This document shows, piece by piece, positions 21,601 to 32,643 of a stretch of 64,000 bases of DNA. Numbering within the stretch: position 1 is the stretch's first letter; the number at the start of each line of letters is the position of its first letter. The stretch is from assembly GCA_014871385.1 (NCBI GenBank), contig CM026426.1, positions 79,651,566 through 79,715,565 of the forward strand, written 5' to 3'. Source of the stretch: Ceratodon purpureus. Lineage: Eukaryota; Streptophyta; Bryopsida; Pseudoditrichales; Ditrichaceae. The notes beneath the pieces were generated by a model. The model was given only the letters and a program-made list of their open reading frames with translations, was not told where the DNA came from and did not search any database. The position numbers were made by a program, and so were the translations under genes.

Positions 21601-24600
21601 TTTTACAAGCAGCCTATTCCAGATCAAAGAGGAGGAGAACAGGAAAATGGTGGTGGACAGTCCACAAACAAAACAAGTGACAGCAACAAAGTCTGGGGGG
21701 AAGTTTGGGAGAGTTGAAGGAAGAAAACGCGAGGCACAAGCACAGCTACCTCCACAGACAATTTACGAATGTCTTGTGGAGGATTCGCGCGGGAAGTCAA
21801 AGGCGATGGAGCCGGAGTTGAATGACGAGTCGGACGAGGAAGAATCTGAATCCGAAGGTACGCAATTCGAATGTAATGAGTAACTTATGGTAGCTTATAA
21901 TTCCTAATTATAGTTGAAATAGAACATACGCTTTAGAAGGGTAGTGCTAATACTGCTACTGTAGTGCTAATAATGCTACTGCAAAAGGCCACCATTTAAC
22001 ACATGACATGTACAATTTAGAAGCTATAGTCTACAGTTCTAAAAGCCGTGAATGCTAACGTCTGCGGTGTGCTTCGTTGTTTGACGAATTCCATGTTCCT
22101 TCAATTTGTTTTGAACCGATGGGTTAATGACATTTAGTTGATCTAGTTCCATATGCCTGCCCAAATGTTAGAAGTGGTGTGTAATTAGCTGTTTCTTTAG
22201 AAGAATATTCCAGGGTTGGATAAGGTTTCAAGAAGGTCAGAGGCTAATTGTGATGGTGGGATTGTTATAGGTAATGTCCCAGATTTTAAATCGAGCTCGG
22301 GCACTACTGTTGGTGGCAGTGGCAGTGGCAGTGGCAGTGGCAGCGATAGTGAGGAGAGTCAGGATGAAGATGACGAGGGCAACAGTGGCCAGAGTTGCGA
22401 ATTGGTGGATAGAGTTCAAGAAGAAGGTAAGGGGGAGAACAGTAGAAAGTTAGAGGTGGAGAAGAGGTTTAGGGAAGGAGGTTTAGTGATATCTCCGATT
22501 CAGCAGTTGAAAGCTCAAGAGGTAGAGTGCGTGGATATCCCCAATGTGGTCGTGCCCTCAGTGGATGTGGATGTAGTGCAAGGGGCGGACCTAGGTGAAG
22601 TTAGAGGGCCGGGTGGAGAAAAGAGGGAGAGTGATATGGAGTTAGATAGTGAAATCGAAGGGGAGGGGGAAACTAAGGGGAAGGCAGGGGGGTTGTGGAG
22701 GGGGTGAAGCTTCAAGGCATAGAAGAGGGATTAGATGAGGGGCAGGAAGTGGAGCTAGAACAGGAGAGCTTGGAGATATGGGGTAGGCCATGGACAGCGC
22801 TAGTGCAGTCCAACATGGCCACGGAACTGAGCGCCGACCAGGGCAAGGACTGCCCACCACAGGGGAAGACGTTGACTTCGGAGAGTGAGCATACACGGGG
22901 AGGGCTTGAAGGTTTATCAATGATGAAGAAGCCAGAGGGAGATGAAGGGGCCCCGACAGTCGAGGTGAACCGTGAGGTGAAACATCACCGAGGGAAGAGG
23001 AAGTCCGAGGAGGGGAGAAGGCTGCAGGAGGAGTTGGAAGGACAGAATATGGCAAAAGAAGTTGCCATTGATCAAGGGCCAGCTCAGAGGACTCGGGGAC
23101 GCAGAAGATCGACCGATGGCGGAGATAATCAGCACTTAGGGGAAGGTGTAGAGCAGTCATCCCACCGTGCACACAAGACCAGGAAGCAGAAGAAGGAGAA
23201 TGCAATGGAGAAGGTTGGGGAAAAAAAAACAAGCAAGAGGAAGAAGAAAGAGACCCCTACTCTACGTAGCGTCCCCGAGGTTGCAAGTCCAGGAGGGAGC
23301 CCTAGTGGAAAGAAGCAAAAACCGGTGAAGTTATTGTTGGAGTCCTCTAACTAACTGATGTAGTGCAAATCTGCATGGTTGTGAAAGATTGTGTAGGCAG
23401 ATTAGAGTGGCTGTAAGAAAACTTTGTACACTCTGTTTTGTATCTTGAAACATTCATACGTGGGCTCCTTTGGGTCTATGGTTAATTTATTGTAGAATAC
23501 ATTTTCGTATGTATTCCATCACTTGCAAAAACATTTGAGCTCGCACACAAGTCTTTCATTTGAATTGCTGATTTAATGTGCCTTGTCAAAACAGGATAAT
23601 ATATTGGTTCAAGATCTGTCCTATGGTTTGGAGCGGAATCCTGTGCAAGTGGTCTGTCCTAATGGATCTCACATTCATCCTCCTAATTTTTGGTACACTA
23701 AAGAAAGCATGGTGCTTGTTGAAGAGCCTAATAATGGCGACTTGTGGAAGAGTGTTAGAAGGTCGTTCAGACCAAGGGCAGGTTGTTCTGGATGCGGTAC
23801 AGATTGCCTAAGGTCTGGAAATTCCGGTTGCGCTTGCGCCCTACAATCGGGGGATTTTGCTTACAACACAGCTGGTCTCCTTCGGGCTGACGTGATAAAC
23901 AATTTGGATGACAAAACTGCTTTGGAATATTGTAATAAGGGAACAGGCTGTTACTGTGCGAGTCTCCCTTCTGAAGATAGTAGTAGCACTGACGATGGAG
24001 TTTGTCATGGTCACCAATCTCGGACCTTTATCACAGAATGTAACTCCATGTGTGCTTGCCACTTAAAGTGTGGCAACCGCATTATACAGCATGGCATGAC
24101 GGTGAAGGTACAGGTAAGGCTTGTCCAGAATTAGAGAGATGTCATTTTAATTATCAGTTTCTATTTTTATTATTCCCAGTTTTAACATGTACTTTTAATT
24201 GCACAGGTTTTCATGACTCCTACTAGCGGTTGGGGTGTCCGGACAGTGGAGCACATCAAGGCAGGTAAGTTTCTATTTGAGCTCGCCGGGGAGATTGTGA
24301 CTAACGGTGAACTCATTGAGCGGAACCACCTCCTGCACAAGCTACTTGGTTTTCGTCAAACATATACTCTACAACTGGATGCTTCTTGGCGGTCTGAAGT
24401 TATGGCCAATGACAACATTTCACTCTGTATCGATGCCACCCACTATGGAAATGTTGCGAGATTCCTAAATCACAGGCATGGACCGTCCTAGCTCTAATTG
24501 ATTTATGTAAAATCAAATATAGTGCCTAAGGCCTAGTCGTGAATCTTACTACAAAATTTGTGAGTGCTCCTGTTTCAGGTGTGAGGGAGCTAACGTCGTC

Positions 24601-25046
24601 GACATGCCTGCGCAAGTGCACTCCGGAGATGAGCGTATCTACCATGTGGCATTCTTTGCCAGTCGTGACATCGAACCTGGAGAAGAGTTGACTTGGGTAA
24701 GGACCCTGAATCGAACATGAGGCCCTGACTACTCTCTTCCGACCAACCTTTAATTTATGAATCTGCAATTTCTAAACTTAAGGAAAAAAAATCTATGACT
24801 AACTCATTAAACCGGGTGTGGTAGGACTATGGCGAGGATTTCAAGTCTGATGACGGAGATATACCCGGCTTTAGATGCACTTGCGGGAGTACCAAGTGTC
24901 GAGACGTGGGAAAGCAGTCATTGCTACAATCACAACGGGATAAGACAAAGAAATCTTCACGAGGGAAGCCAAGCAGGTCGCTAAGAAGGAGCAACAGAAA
25001 TAAAACGCAGAGAGAAGCATGTAAGAAACCAGTCAAGCACCGCTAG
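18613..25046 (+). CDS. E2-encoded RING-SUVR-type SET-domain protein (predicted histone H3K9 methyltransferase)
   Basis: Exons: 18,613-19,332, 19,881-20,754, 21,492-21,857, 22,214-23,324, 23,595-24,113, 24,207-24,475, 24,579-24,696 and 24,825-25,046. Phases agree at every junction; the product is about 1,400 residues. Residues 1-240 carry a novel domain (TWEDFRDRYAL, NWALYGQ) shared with the E1 copy. A coiled coil follows, then a RING-H2-like module at about 434-482 (CALC, SCKHMYHPFC, CAATNC). The linker is acidic and basic with a Ser-Gly tract. Pre-SET (about 1,087-1,190: CSGCGTDC, CNSMCACHLKCGN), SET (GWGVRT, GNVARFLNHRC, ELTWDYG) and post-SET (CTCGSTKCRD) complete it, with catalytic and zinc motifs present. 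Intron 24,476-24,578 is GC-AG. The frame changes at a run of six G (22,687-22,692): a one-base indel or an unseen intron. Role in transposition is inferred only; the methyltransferase class is from SUVR similarity. Confidence 0.82.
19694..19776 (+). repeat. 16-base tandem repeat in SET-gene intron 1
   Basis: About five units of the type AGAGAGATACAGAGTT with single-base variants, inside the intron 19,333-19,880. Confidence 0.8.
20755..21491 (+). other. SET-gene intron 2, rich in AGTACT/TAGTAC palindromes
   Basis: Includes the doublet ACTAATAGTACTTAGG repeated at about 21,271-21,312. A possible small exon at 20,965-20,999 has acceptor and donor signals but breaks the frame into the next exon, so direct joining of 20,754 to 21,492 is preferred. 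The E1 counterpart of this intron is the one that received E2. Confidence 0.6.
22312..22343 (+). repeat. GGCAGT microsatellite inside the SET gene
   Basis: About five GGCAGT units encode a Gly-Ser tract in the acidic linker of the E2 SET protein. Confidence 0.85.
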
Positions 25047-25082
25047 TAAGCCTGGACAAGCACCGCTAGTAAGCCTGGACAG
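25035..25082 (+). repeat. 23-base tandem duplication spanning the SET-gene stop codon
   Basis: Two copies of a unit beginning AAGCACCGCTAG follow one another, the first containing the TAG stop at 25,044. The duplication therefore duplicates the stop and does not lengthen the protein. Confidence 0.8.
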
Positions 25083-25870
25083 ATAGTGTGTTAGAATTTC
25101 TGAATCGGAATACATTGAACACTTATTTCTAATCTACTGAGGTCGGCTCTGGAGAGACTTTACCTCTATTAACTTGCTCTCTATTCATCACGGTATCCTC
25201 GAAGTCGGAGAGTATACCACATGAAATCCACTGATCTTGATAAAAAAACTTAAATGAACACGGAATCTGCAAAACCGATGCCTCATTCAGTTGAGTCCCC
25301 CAACATACACAGAACATTCTAGAGGAACAAGCACAAGTTAAGAAGAAGCTGAACTAAGAGAATAATAAGAGTGAAGCGTACCTAGATTAGGACCTGGTTC
25401 TGGTTCTGAGGCAAGGTGGTCCAAGTTGGAACACAAAGAGTCTGTAATTGCGAAGTTGTAGTCTCGATGTCCCCCTGGCTTCCTCTTTTGTCTCCAAACG
25501 GACACATTTAGGGGGGAACTTGGTCGCCCTTGATCCCGTCCCGCTCGGACCTTTCACTCTAAAACCAAAAAGTTCCCTCCTCTATGAAGACTTCCCGCTC
25601 CTGCTTCTCCCGCCACATGTAGCCGTTAATAATTTATTCATCTATTCAGGCTCAGCAGTAAGGGGTCTGTGTGCAGCAGTTACGGTATTGGATTCCAGTT
25701 TTGGTAGGATGACTTATCTAATTTAATTCCTTACGGCCATTTGTCTACCGTATTGGAGATCTAGCTTGCTTTGGAATTGGTTAGTCTTTGAAACATAGTA
25801 TTAATTTTGCTTCAAACCTTATATATAAGTATTGATGGGGTCTTGCAAACCGAATCTTATTCATACTACT
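25083..25870. other. E2 sequence downstream of the SET gene
   Basis: Presumed 3' UTR and spacer. No coding signal recognised on either strand. Confidence 0.4.
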
Positions 25871-26121
25871 CTGGAACTTCATCCACATAACTCTCAAATT
25901 TCAATAAAATAAAGGAATGAAAATGGGAGTTAAAAATAAAAAAAAATAAAAAAAAGGAGTTGGAGAAAATATTAAAGGAAACAACAAAGGGATAAGGAAT
26001 ATGTAGAGGAGAATCACGAAGCTAAGGGAATGGAAGAATTACTAAATGAAAAAATAAAGGAATAAGAGTGGAAGTTAAAAAAAAAAAAAAAAAAACAGAA
26101 TGAAAATTGAATTGAATGAAG

Positions 26122-26155
<34 letters not shown>

Positions 26156-27415
26156 ACAACAAAGATGTTTTTAAAATCCCGAGGATAAGGGAATGGAAGA
26201 AAAAATAGATGACAAAATAAAGGACGTAGAGTGGAAGTTAAAATAAAAAAAGAAAAAAAAGAGAATAAGAATTGAAAAAAATAAAAAAATGAAACAAGAA
26301 AGGGATAAGAAAGATGACGACAAATTATGTAATTCAATGATGAATCTTACAAAATAAAGGACTCCTGTAGGTGAGAGTTCATTGAAGATAAAATCCTTGA
26401 AATTATGAACCTGCTTTTCATGGCCTATATGATGAAAACTACTAGAGCTTTACGTATTAAAATATAAATATCGTAGTATTCAAAATGGTGTGTCTTTATG
26501 AAGGAAACATATTAGGAGAGGGGATAGTCATGTTTTTCACTTCGTATCAAGAGAATGAAATCAATTTTAAAGCGTGTGAATTTTGAAACACATTTAAAAT
26601 TATTCTTCCATTCCCTTATCTTCGAGATTTTAAAAACATATTCTTTATTCCTTTGTTCTTTCCCTTATTTTTTTCTAACTTCCGTTTATACTCCTTTATT
26701 TTTTGAATTACTTTTAATTTCATTCCTTTATTATTAATCAAATATAAAACGGAGTATTATTTAAAAATTAATCATTTCAAGCTTAATGCTCACTTTAATC
26801 TTTTTAAAATTTAAAAACCTCATTTTTTATTAATTTGATGTTTTATTCAAATCTCGTTTCACTATTCTATTCATTATTTAACTTCCATTCTTATTTCTTC
26901 ATTTCTTCATTTCATTTATCTTCCATTCAAAATTTGTTTTTTCAAGAAATTCCATTCTAATTCCTTTATTGGTTCATTTTTTTGATCGTCCATTCTCATT
27001 CAAATGAATTTTTAATTATTTCTTAAACTTCCTCTATTATCCACTAATTCCTTCATTTTTTCCCCTTCCAAAATCACACCATTATATCACATTTTATTAA
27101 ACTTCTTTTACCATTATTATTATTTTTTATTTTTTTTCTTTTTATAATTTTTTTTTTCATTTTTCTTCACTCTACACTTCCTTGTTTTGTTCTTCATTAC
27201 CCTTCCCATTTTTATTTTCCTTTTATTATCTTGCATGTATTTCATTTTTATTTTTTATTTATCCTTCCATTTCAAATTTTAAATTTATATTGGTTTTCCT
27301 TATCCCTATATTATCGCTAGATGAATATGTCTTTACTTATTTCATTTATAATAATTGTCTCATATATTTTATTTTATGTTATTGGTCTTCCTTTCCTATG
27401 AATGAACAAGGGACA
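25871..27415. repeat. AT-rich block with direct and inverted repeats
   Basis: Poly-A and A-rich tracts on the left half and T-rich tracts on the right half. A direct repeat of about 53 bases occurs at 26,023 and 26,186, with AAGGGAATGGAAGAA at its start. Around 26,163-26,201 and 26,606-26,645 there is an inverted repeat of roughly 35 bases around GTTTTTAAAAT and ATAAGGGAATGGAAG, so the transcript could fold back. It looks like a small foldback insertion or an expanded spacer between the convergent E2 genes. No gene seen. Confidence 0.6.
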
Positions 27416-28238
27416 TAATGTATACCTTTATGTTCTGGTCAAGACATGCTGTGGCAGTTGTTTGTGGTGGTACATTGTTTCCCAAGATGATAAGATCCGT
27501 ATTCTTTTCTTAGCATAGGACATACTTACTGTTGCAAGTAGGAATACTATAATGCTCTGCTCCCGAAGCCCTAGTAAAAAACAACTTCATATTCGGTCGA
27601 AAATAGCATTTTGGTTGGTTCAGTAGGCGGCAAACGAGGGAGTCCCCACTATATTAGAGAAAGGCAGTTCAGAATTAAAAATACAGAGAATTTTCAGGAG
27701 ATGTCAGACTCTCCAGTTTTGGACGGTCAGTATCACTGTCGCAAGGCATCCTTAGTTAAGAAAGTGGTTCTTGATCCACAATAATGACACCATGTCAAAC
27801 TCGTCAAAATCCATACGTGTCGGCTCTTCAGCGAGGTTTTGTCATTCATGGTTCCTTTGTTCGATTCCTTCCATGAGGTTCACCGTTCTGGTAGGTTCGA
27901 GTAGTATTGTATATTAAGCTAACACTAGTTTTTGCAATTTCATCTTACATTTTGATCGATAATGAGTTCATGCAACAGCGGTACAGAACGTCTTTCGGGT
28001 ACTGTTAATCAGCGTACATGTAATAAACCAAAATATTAAGCAAATAGTTTGAGCACTATGTTTGTAATGGAGTAATCATTGAACTGCATTCTTAATATTC
28101 AACAGCGGAACAATTCAAGGTCACAGGGGTAAAACATAATCATTAAAGTCAAAGCTCATGATAAAAAAAATCCTCAATAAACTCAAAGCAATCTCATGAA
28201 GAGATTAAACACAAAGCAAATGACAATACTTCTAAGTA
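27416..28238. other. Spacer 3' of the E2 transposase
   Basis: Presumed 3' UTR of the transposase on - and spacer. No other feature supported. Confidence 0.4.
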
Positions 28239-31200
28239 TTACTCATCGTCATTTTCCCACAACTGAGCTAGAGCATGCCGAACTACCTCTACTACTTCAG
28301 AGGAAATTTTGTAAACTGGATCTCCACCTTTCAAACAATATGGAGCCAGTTTCATACGGAACTTGCATGCTATGACAAGATGAGAAGCAACATGAGCTAC
28401 CACAGACTTATCCAAGTAAGTGTAAGTAAATTCCCCCCGCCCTGACTTCCTGTAATATGTTCCTTCAACAACATAGTCTCCTACTTCGAATTCAGCACCC
28501 CAAGGACACTGCAAAGGAGCCCGCAATTGATATTTTCGACGTTGGCATTGCATGACATAAAAGTCAACTCCTTCCTCATTCGGTTGCTCCGCTGGGACCA
28601 CGAAGTTGTCTCCAACGTCGAGCACATCATCTAGTTTCTCTCCTTGCTGAACCTGAATGGCAAATTGTAGACAAAATTAAGGTTAGAGTTGAACATCAAT
28701 CCAGCAGTATGTTTAATGTTGTACACTAGGGAAACATGACAAAACACTTAATTAGGGAAATGAACATATACATATATAATTGTCACCTGCTCCATTGGGT
28801 CATCTTCAATGGGGTCCAGCTCCTCAGTTGGGGTCTTTGGCTGAAGTTGCACAGCACGCCACCCAGAAACATGTGCATGTTGCTCACAATTCTCCCAATC
28901 CTTCTCTATGCATGCCTTACAAAAACATGAAAGTTGTCTCACTAACAAGACAGTTTTGTTAAGGACCGAATTTCCCATAATTGAATGCAGTGATCTCGAG
29001 CCTGCAATGGTGTTGCAAGCCATTGATGACTCTCTGTTGATTTCGTGCTCGCCCACGTGCCAAAAGGTACGGTGAATGTCTCTGCTACTTGTCCCAGCAT
29101 AAGAGGAAGTCGCACGAGTGGAGAAGCCCTGTTGCAAGAACTCGACACACTGTAGAGCGTTCTGCAACTGCCGCTCTGGGTTTCGGATTTGCTCCATTCG
29201 TAACGCACGCTTCACTACTGCCCCTGCGCCATCCCATTCCCCTGCAAATTCAAGCAACCAGGAATTTAAGAGGTCATGATATAACATCAAGCCATCGGCC
29301 TCTTCTATGAATTGGAATTTTTTCATTGCGCATTCTAGAGTACAGTAGACAGCAGTGTAGATTTAAGTACTAAAAGTACTAGACAGAACTTAAATAGTAC
29401 AAACAGTACCTTTTCCGTGTCCCGTCGCAAAATAATTCCAGATCATGGAGCAGCCATCAGTGAGACTCGGGTACCTTGCAACAAAATACATAGCGGTCGC
29501 ACCCTTAAACTGCCCTGCACATCCGTCACTAAAAACCCAATGCTCCACTGGTCTTTGACCGTTAGCATTTAACCACCCCCAGTGAAGCATCAAACAATGC
29601 TGAACAAACAATGAGTCATGTTTCTTGTCATCCGATATATAGTAGTGTGTATGTTTTATGGTGATCAAATCACCACTCACATCACGGACTCTCTGCAAAG
29701 TGATGTGAACCAACAAAGACACATACTCAGACATGTAGTACATACTTTGGACTTCGTTTTGAATCTGGAATTCATAGTTCTCTGCAAAGTCGATGTGGGA
29801 AACTAGAACTCCCTCAGGCAAGCCTTCCATCATTTCCTTGCACTGAGCATCTTGCCAATTGGCAATAAAGTTGTGCTTTATGAAAGCCTCCACTTTCGGC
29901 TTCATGTAATTGATGAATTGGACTGGACTCGTTTCTTGGTACACCTCTTGCAAACGTTTTTTTGGTTTCCCCGTCTCTCGATCCATGCCAATCTGAACGT
30001 AGGAAAACTGCTTCCAACGTAGCTTTGGCTCCTCAGCCTCAGACAACTCCTGTGGACAAAGCTTCAGAGTATCTACCCCACAGTTCTCACAGTCACCCAT
30101 TATACAGCTTAGTTTGTGCCATTCATCAAACTCAGATTTTGGACAAAGACAAGCTTCCCAAAGTAGGGTGATTCGTTTGTATGTGCTGTGATGAGCATCA
30201 CAGCCCACATTATCACCCAATGCACCCTCGGAGACAGCAGAACAAACATCACATCTACAGGAGCAACCCTGTTGTGCATGCAGTCCCCTATTTTCCTCCC
30301 GTAGAGTGTTCAGTCCTGCCCTCATTAGATCCATTTCTACGTGGTAGATACAGCAGCACACATTACGGTCCATTAAAGGTTTCACATACCAGGGCTTGAG
30401 GTTATCGAAGCTTCGTTGTCCTATCTTGCACTCCGGGTGGGCCTCTTTAAATTGCAAAAAGAAGGTCGCCTACAACAAGCCACCGATGATAAGTATTAGA
30501 AATACTTTAGTTGATCAACTTGACCCTCGAAGCAATTTCGAAATGGACGGACTAATACAAAGTACAAACTTTAACTACCCCAAAACACTAAAAGTACTAC
30601 AGTAGATGTAAAGGTACTACTACGAAGTACTCTGCATCAATTGAAACTAGTTTCGGTACTCATCACCATGACCCTCAAAATACATTTCGGAATGGACAAA
30701 CTACTACAATGTACAAAATGGAACTACTCCGAAACACTGCAAGTACTACAGTATGTTTCACATACCTCTTCGAAGTACTCTTCACCAGTGAGTACTAAAT
30801 GAGAGTACATACTTTGAGAGAAAATGTAAAATGACAACAGTACGAAGTGGTTCAAGTACAGATGGTACTCTAATGTGAGAGATGAATTATACCTTGGAGT
30901 ACCTGATTTCCAGTGCAGGTAAATCATCTCTATGATAATGTACTTCACAGAATACAGTTCGAGCAATGGTAATACACACTCTACTACGGGTACTACTAGT
31001 TCAAGTCAGAAAGGAACATAATTTTGAATTCGGACACAAACAGAGTACTGCACAAGGCGATTCACGATATCTGAAGTACTATACAACATGCAAAGTGACA
31101 CTGCAGTACTTAGCATAGATGTGGTAAAGCAATGGGTTTGAGTTTTGTACTAAATCCATACCAGTGTGACAGTTAAGTAGTGCTTCGCATGCGTCTCTCC

Positions 31201-31950
31201 TCCCCTCTTCACACCACCGCCTTTGTTGACCACGTCCTTCCTATTCGGACTAACTCTGGTGTGACTGTGCCACCATGCTTTGACTAACTCAACTGTGTAA
31301 GCTGTCGTAGTGTCAATTCTTTTTTGCCTGCGTAGTGGTACAAACCGAGGAGCCCCCTCTTCGTATTCTTCTCTCCTTTCCAAGGCAGCTTGAATATTTT
31401 CAGGTTTAGTTCCTAAAACACGTGCAAGCGCCCTAACACCACCTACACTGCCACTCACAGCAGCATCTAACAAGGCACCTTTTCTAACTAACATGTTGTT
31501 CGAAAATGGTATAGATAGGGATTGTAACTCAGCTCTAAAACTTTGAATCAAGTAATGGATACTTTTTGCCTCTAAATGACGAGGGTAGTAGTAGGGTAAG
31601 AGAGGCCAAACTTGATTATGGCGCAGAACCTTCTCGAACACAGTCTGTCGACACTGTGTTCCAGGAAGAGCATTGAGCTCATGAGATATGCTCGTGGCAA
31701 TTTTCTGTGCAACTCTGGATGCATCCCTAGGCGAAATGTAGTCGACTTCATCAGTGGCTGTGTCCCTCGTCGATATCTCCTCCCCTCCTTCCGAACGCAC
31801 CAAAAACTTCTCTCGATGGCGTTGCTGGTACACACGATTGCGCTCCGCTTTCTCTAACCGTGCAGCCTCTGCCGATTTCATTACTGCCGCCCTCTCCGCA
31901 GGACCAGGCCGTCGCGTTCTGGACCTCGTTCTCCGGGTTTTGTCGCCCAT
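28239..31950 (-). CDS. E2 DDE-type transposase (Sola-like, tentative)
   Basis: Exons on -: 31,950-31,162, 30,469-29,410, 29,241-28,787 and 28,652-28,239. All junctions are GT-AG with matching phase; 905 residues, stop at 28,239. The start ATG is supported by the homologous start in copy B (MGN, then RRPGPA). Layout: a basic N-terminus (RTRSRTRRPGP), a helical DNA-binding-like region (to about 263), cysteine clusters at about 292-400 (NVCCCIYH, CSCRCDVC, CIMGDCENCG), then DFAENYEF (Asp about 490), VFSDGCAGQFKG (Asp about 578) and GHGKGEWDGAG (about 613-623), taken as the acidic catalytic motifs of an RNase H-fold nuclease. Residues 768-905 form a conserved domain (NFVVPAEQPNEEGVDFY, VVEGTYYRKSG) that may be SH3/Tudor-like; that is a guess. 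The same motif order occurs in animal transposase-like proteins I recall. No break is seen, so it may be active. Confidence 0.85.
29242..29409 (-). other. Copy-specific intron of the E2 transposase
   Basis: A 168-base GT-AG intron splits GHGK-G from EWDGAG. Copies A and B read straight through this point, so the intron is present only in E2. Confidence 0.75.
30470..31161 (-). other. First intron of the E2 transposase, GTACT-rich
   Basis: 692 bases with more than a dozen AGTACT, TACTAC or GTACTC words, some in palindromes such as AAAAGTACT and AGTACTTT. Corresponds to 11,274-11,999 in E1. Confidence 0.65.
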
Positions 31951-32186
31951 CCTACAAATGACCGTGAAGAGCCGCGAACACCAACAAGGAGAGACTACGC
32001 GGTTAGAGAAGGAGGAGACAGTCTGGGATTATAGATTCTGCAAAGAGCCATGTCGTGAACCTACGAGCAAAAACATTTGTCAACATGTCGTACATGTTGT
32101 CTACAGCAGCAGTAACTTCGATTCCAAACTGTAATATATAACTTCAATGAAGCTCAGAAACTAAGGATAAGGAAAATTAAACTCAC

Positions 32187-32643
32187 CAAGGGCGCACTGG
32201 AAGGGGTCGGGGATGGGTATGCGGTGAGCTCCTCAGGTGATAGTGCGTCTTCAGTGAGCTCGGTTCCAAATAGGGTCTTCGAATTCCGGACAAGACACTC
32301 ACGGGCATGTACTGCTTGGTTTCCACTATGGAGGTACCATGCAATATCTCCAAGCCTCGAAGTTGGTGTACCGGAAATGTGCGAGCTGCTTGACACATCA
32401 TCATCCGGACTATAGCATGAAGGGACGGTAAACGGTTGATCTACACTCTGACTCTCCTCATCGACACCATCGCAAACAGGGTAATAGTGAGTAATCCGTT
32501 GTTGGACAAGCTGAGGAGGTTCTCTAACTACATAGTACGACGTTATTAGGGACTGAACTAATGATGGGTTGTAAGAAAAGCCTTCCCCAGACATTGGTGT
32601 TGCAAACCCTTGCAACGGCAGCGCCGCACCATACACCGCCTGA
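32187..32643 (-). CDS. Putative upstream exon in E2, function unknown
   Basis: An open stretch of about 152 codons on - has a consensus donor (CTTG, then GTGAGT) at 32,187 and a possible acceptor (TTTCAG) just above 32,643. The peptide is Ser/Pro/Asp-rich with YYVVREPPQLVQQRITHYYP and GDIAWYLHSGNQAVHARE. Joining it directly to the transposase exon at 31,951 does not keep the frame, so it could be a leader exon, part of a third small E2 gene, or chance. No homologous stretch was found in E1. Confidence 0.35.
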
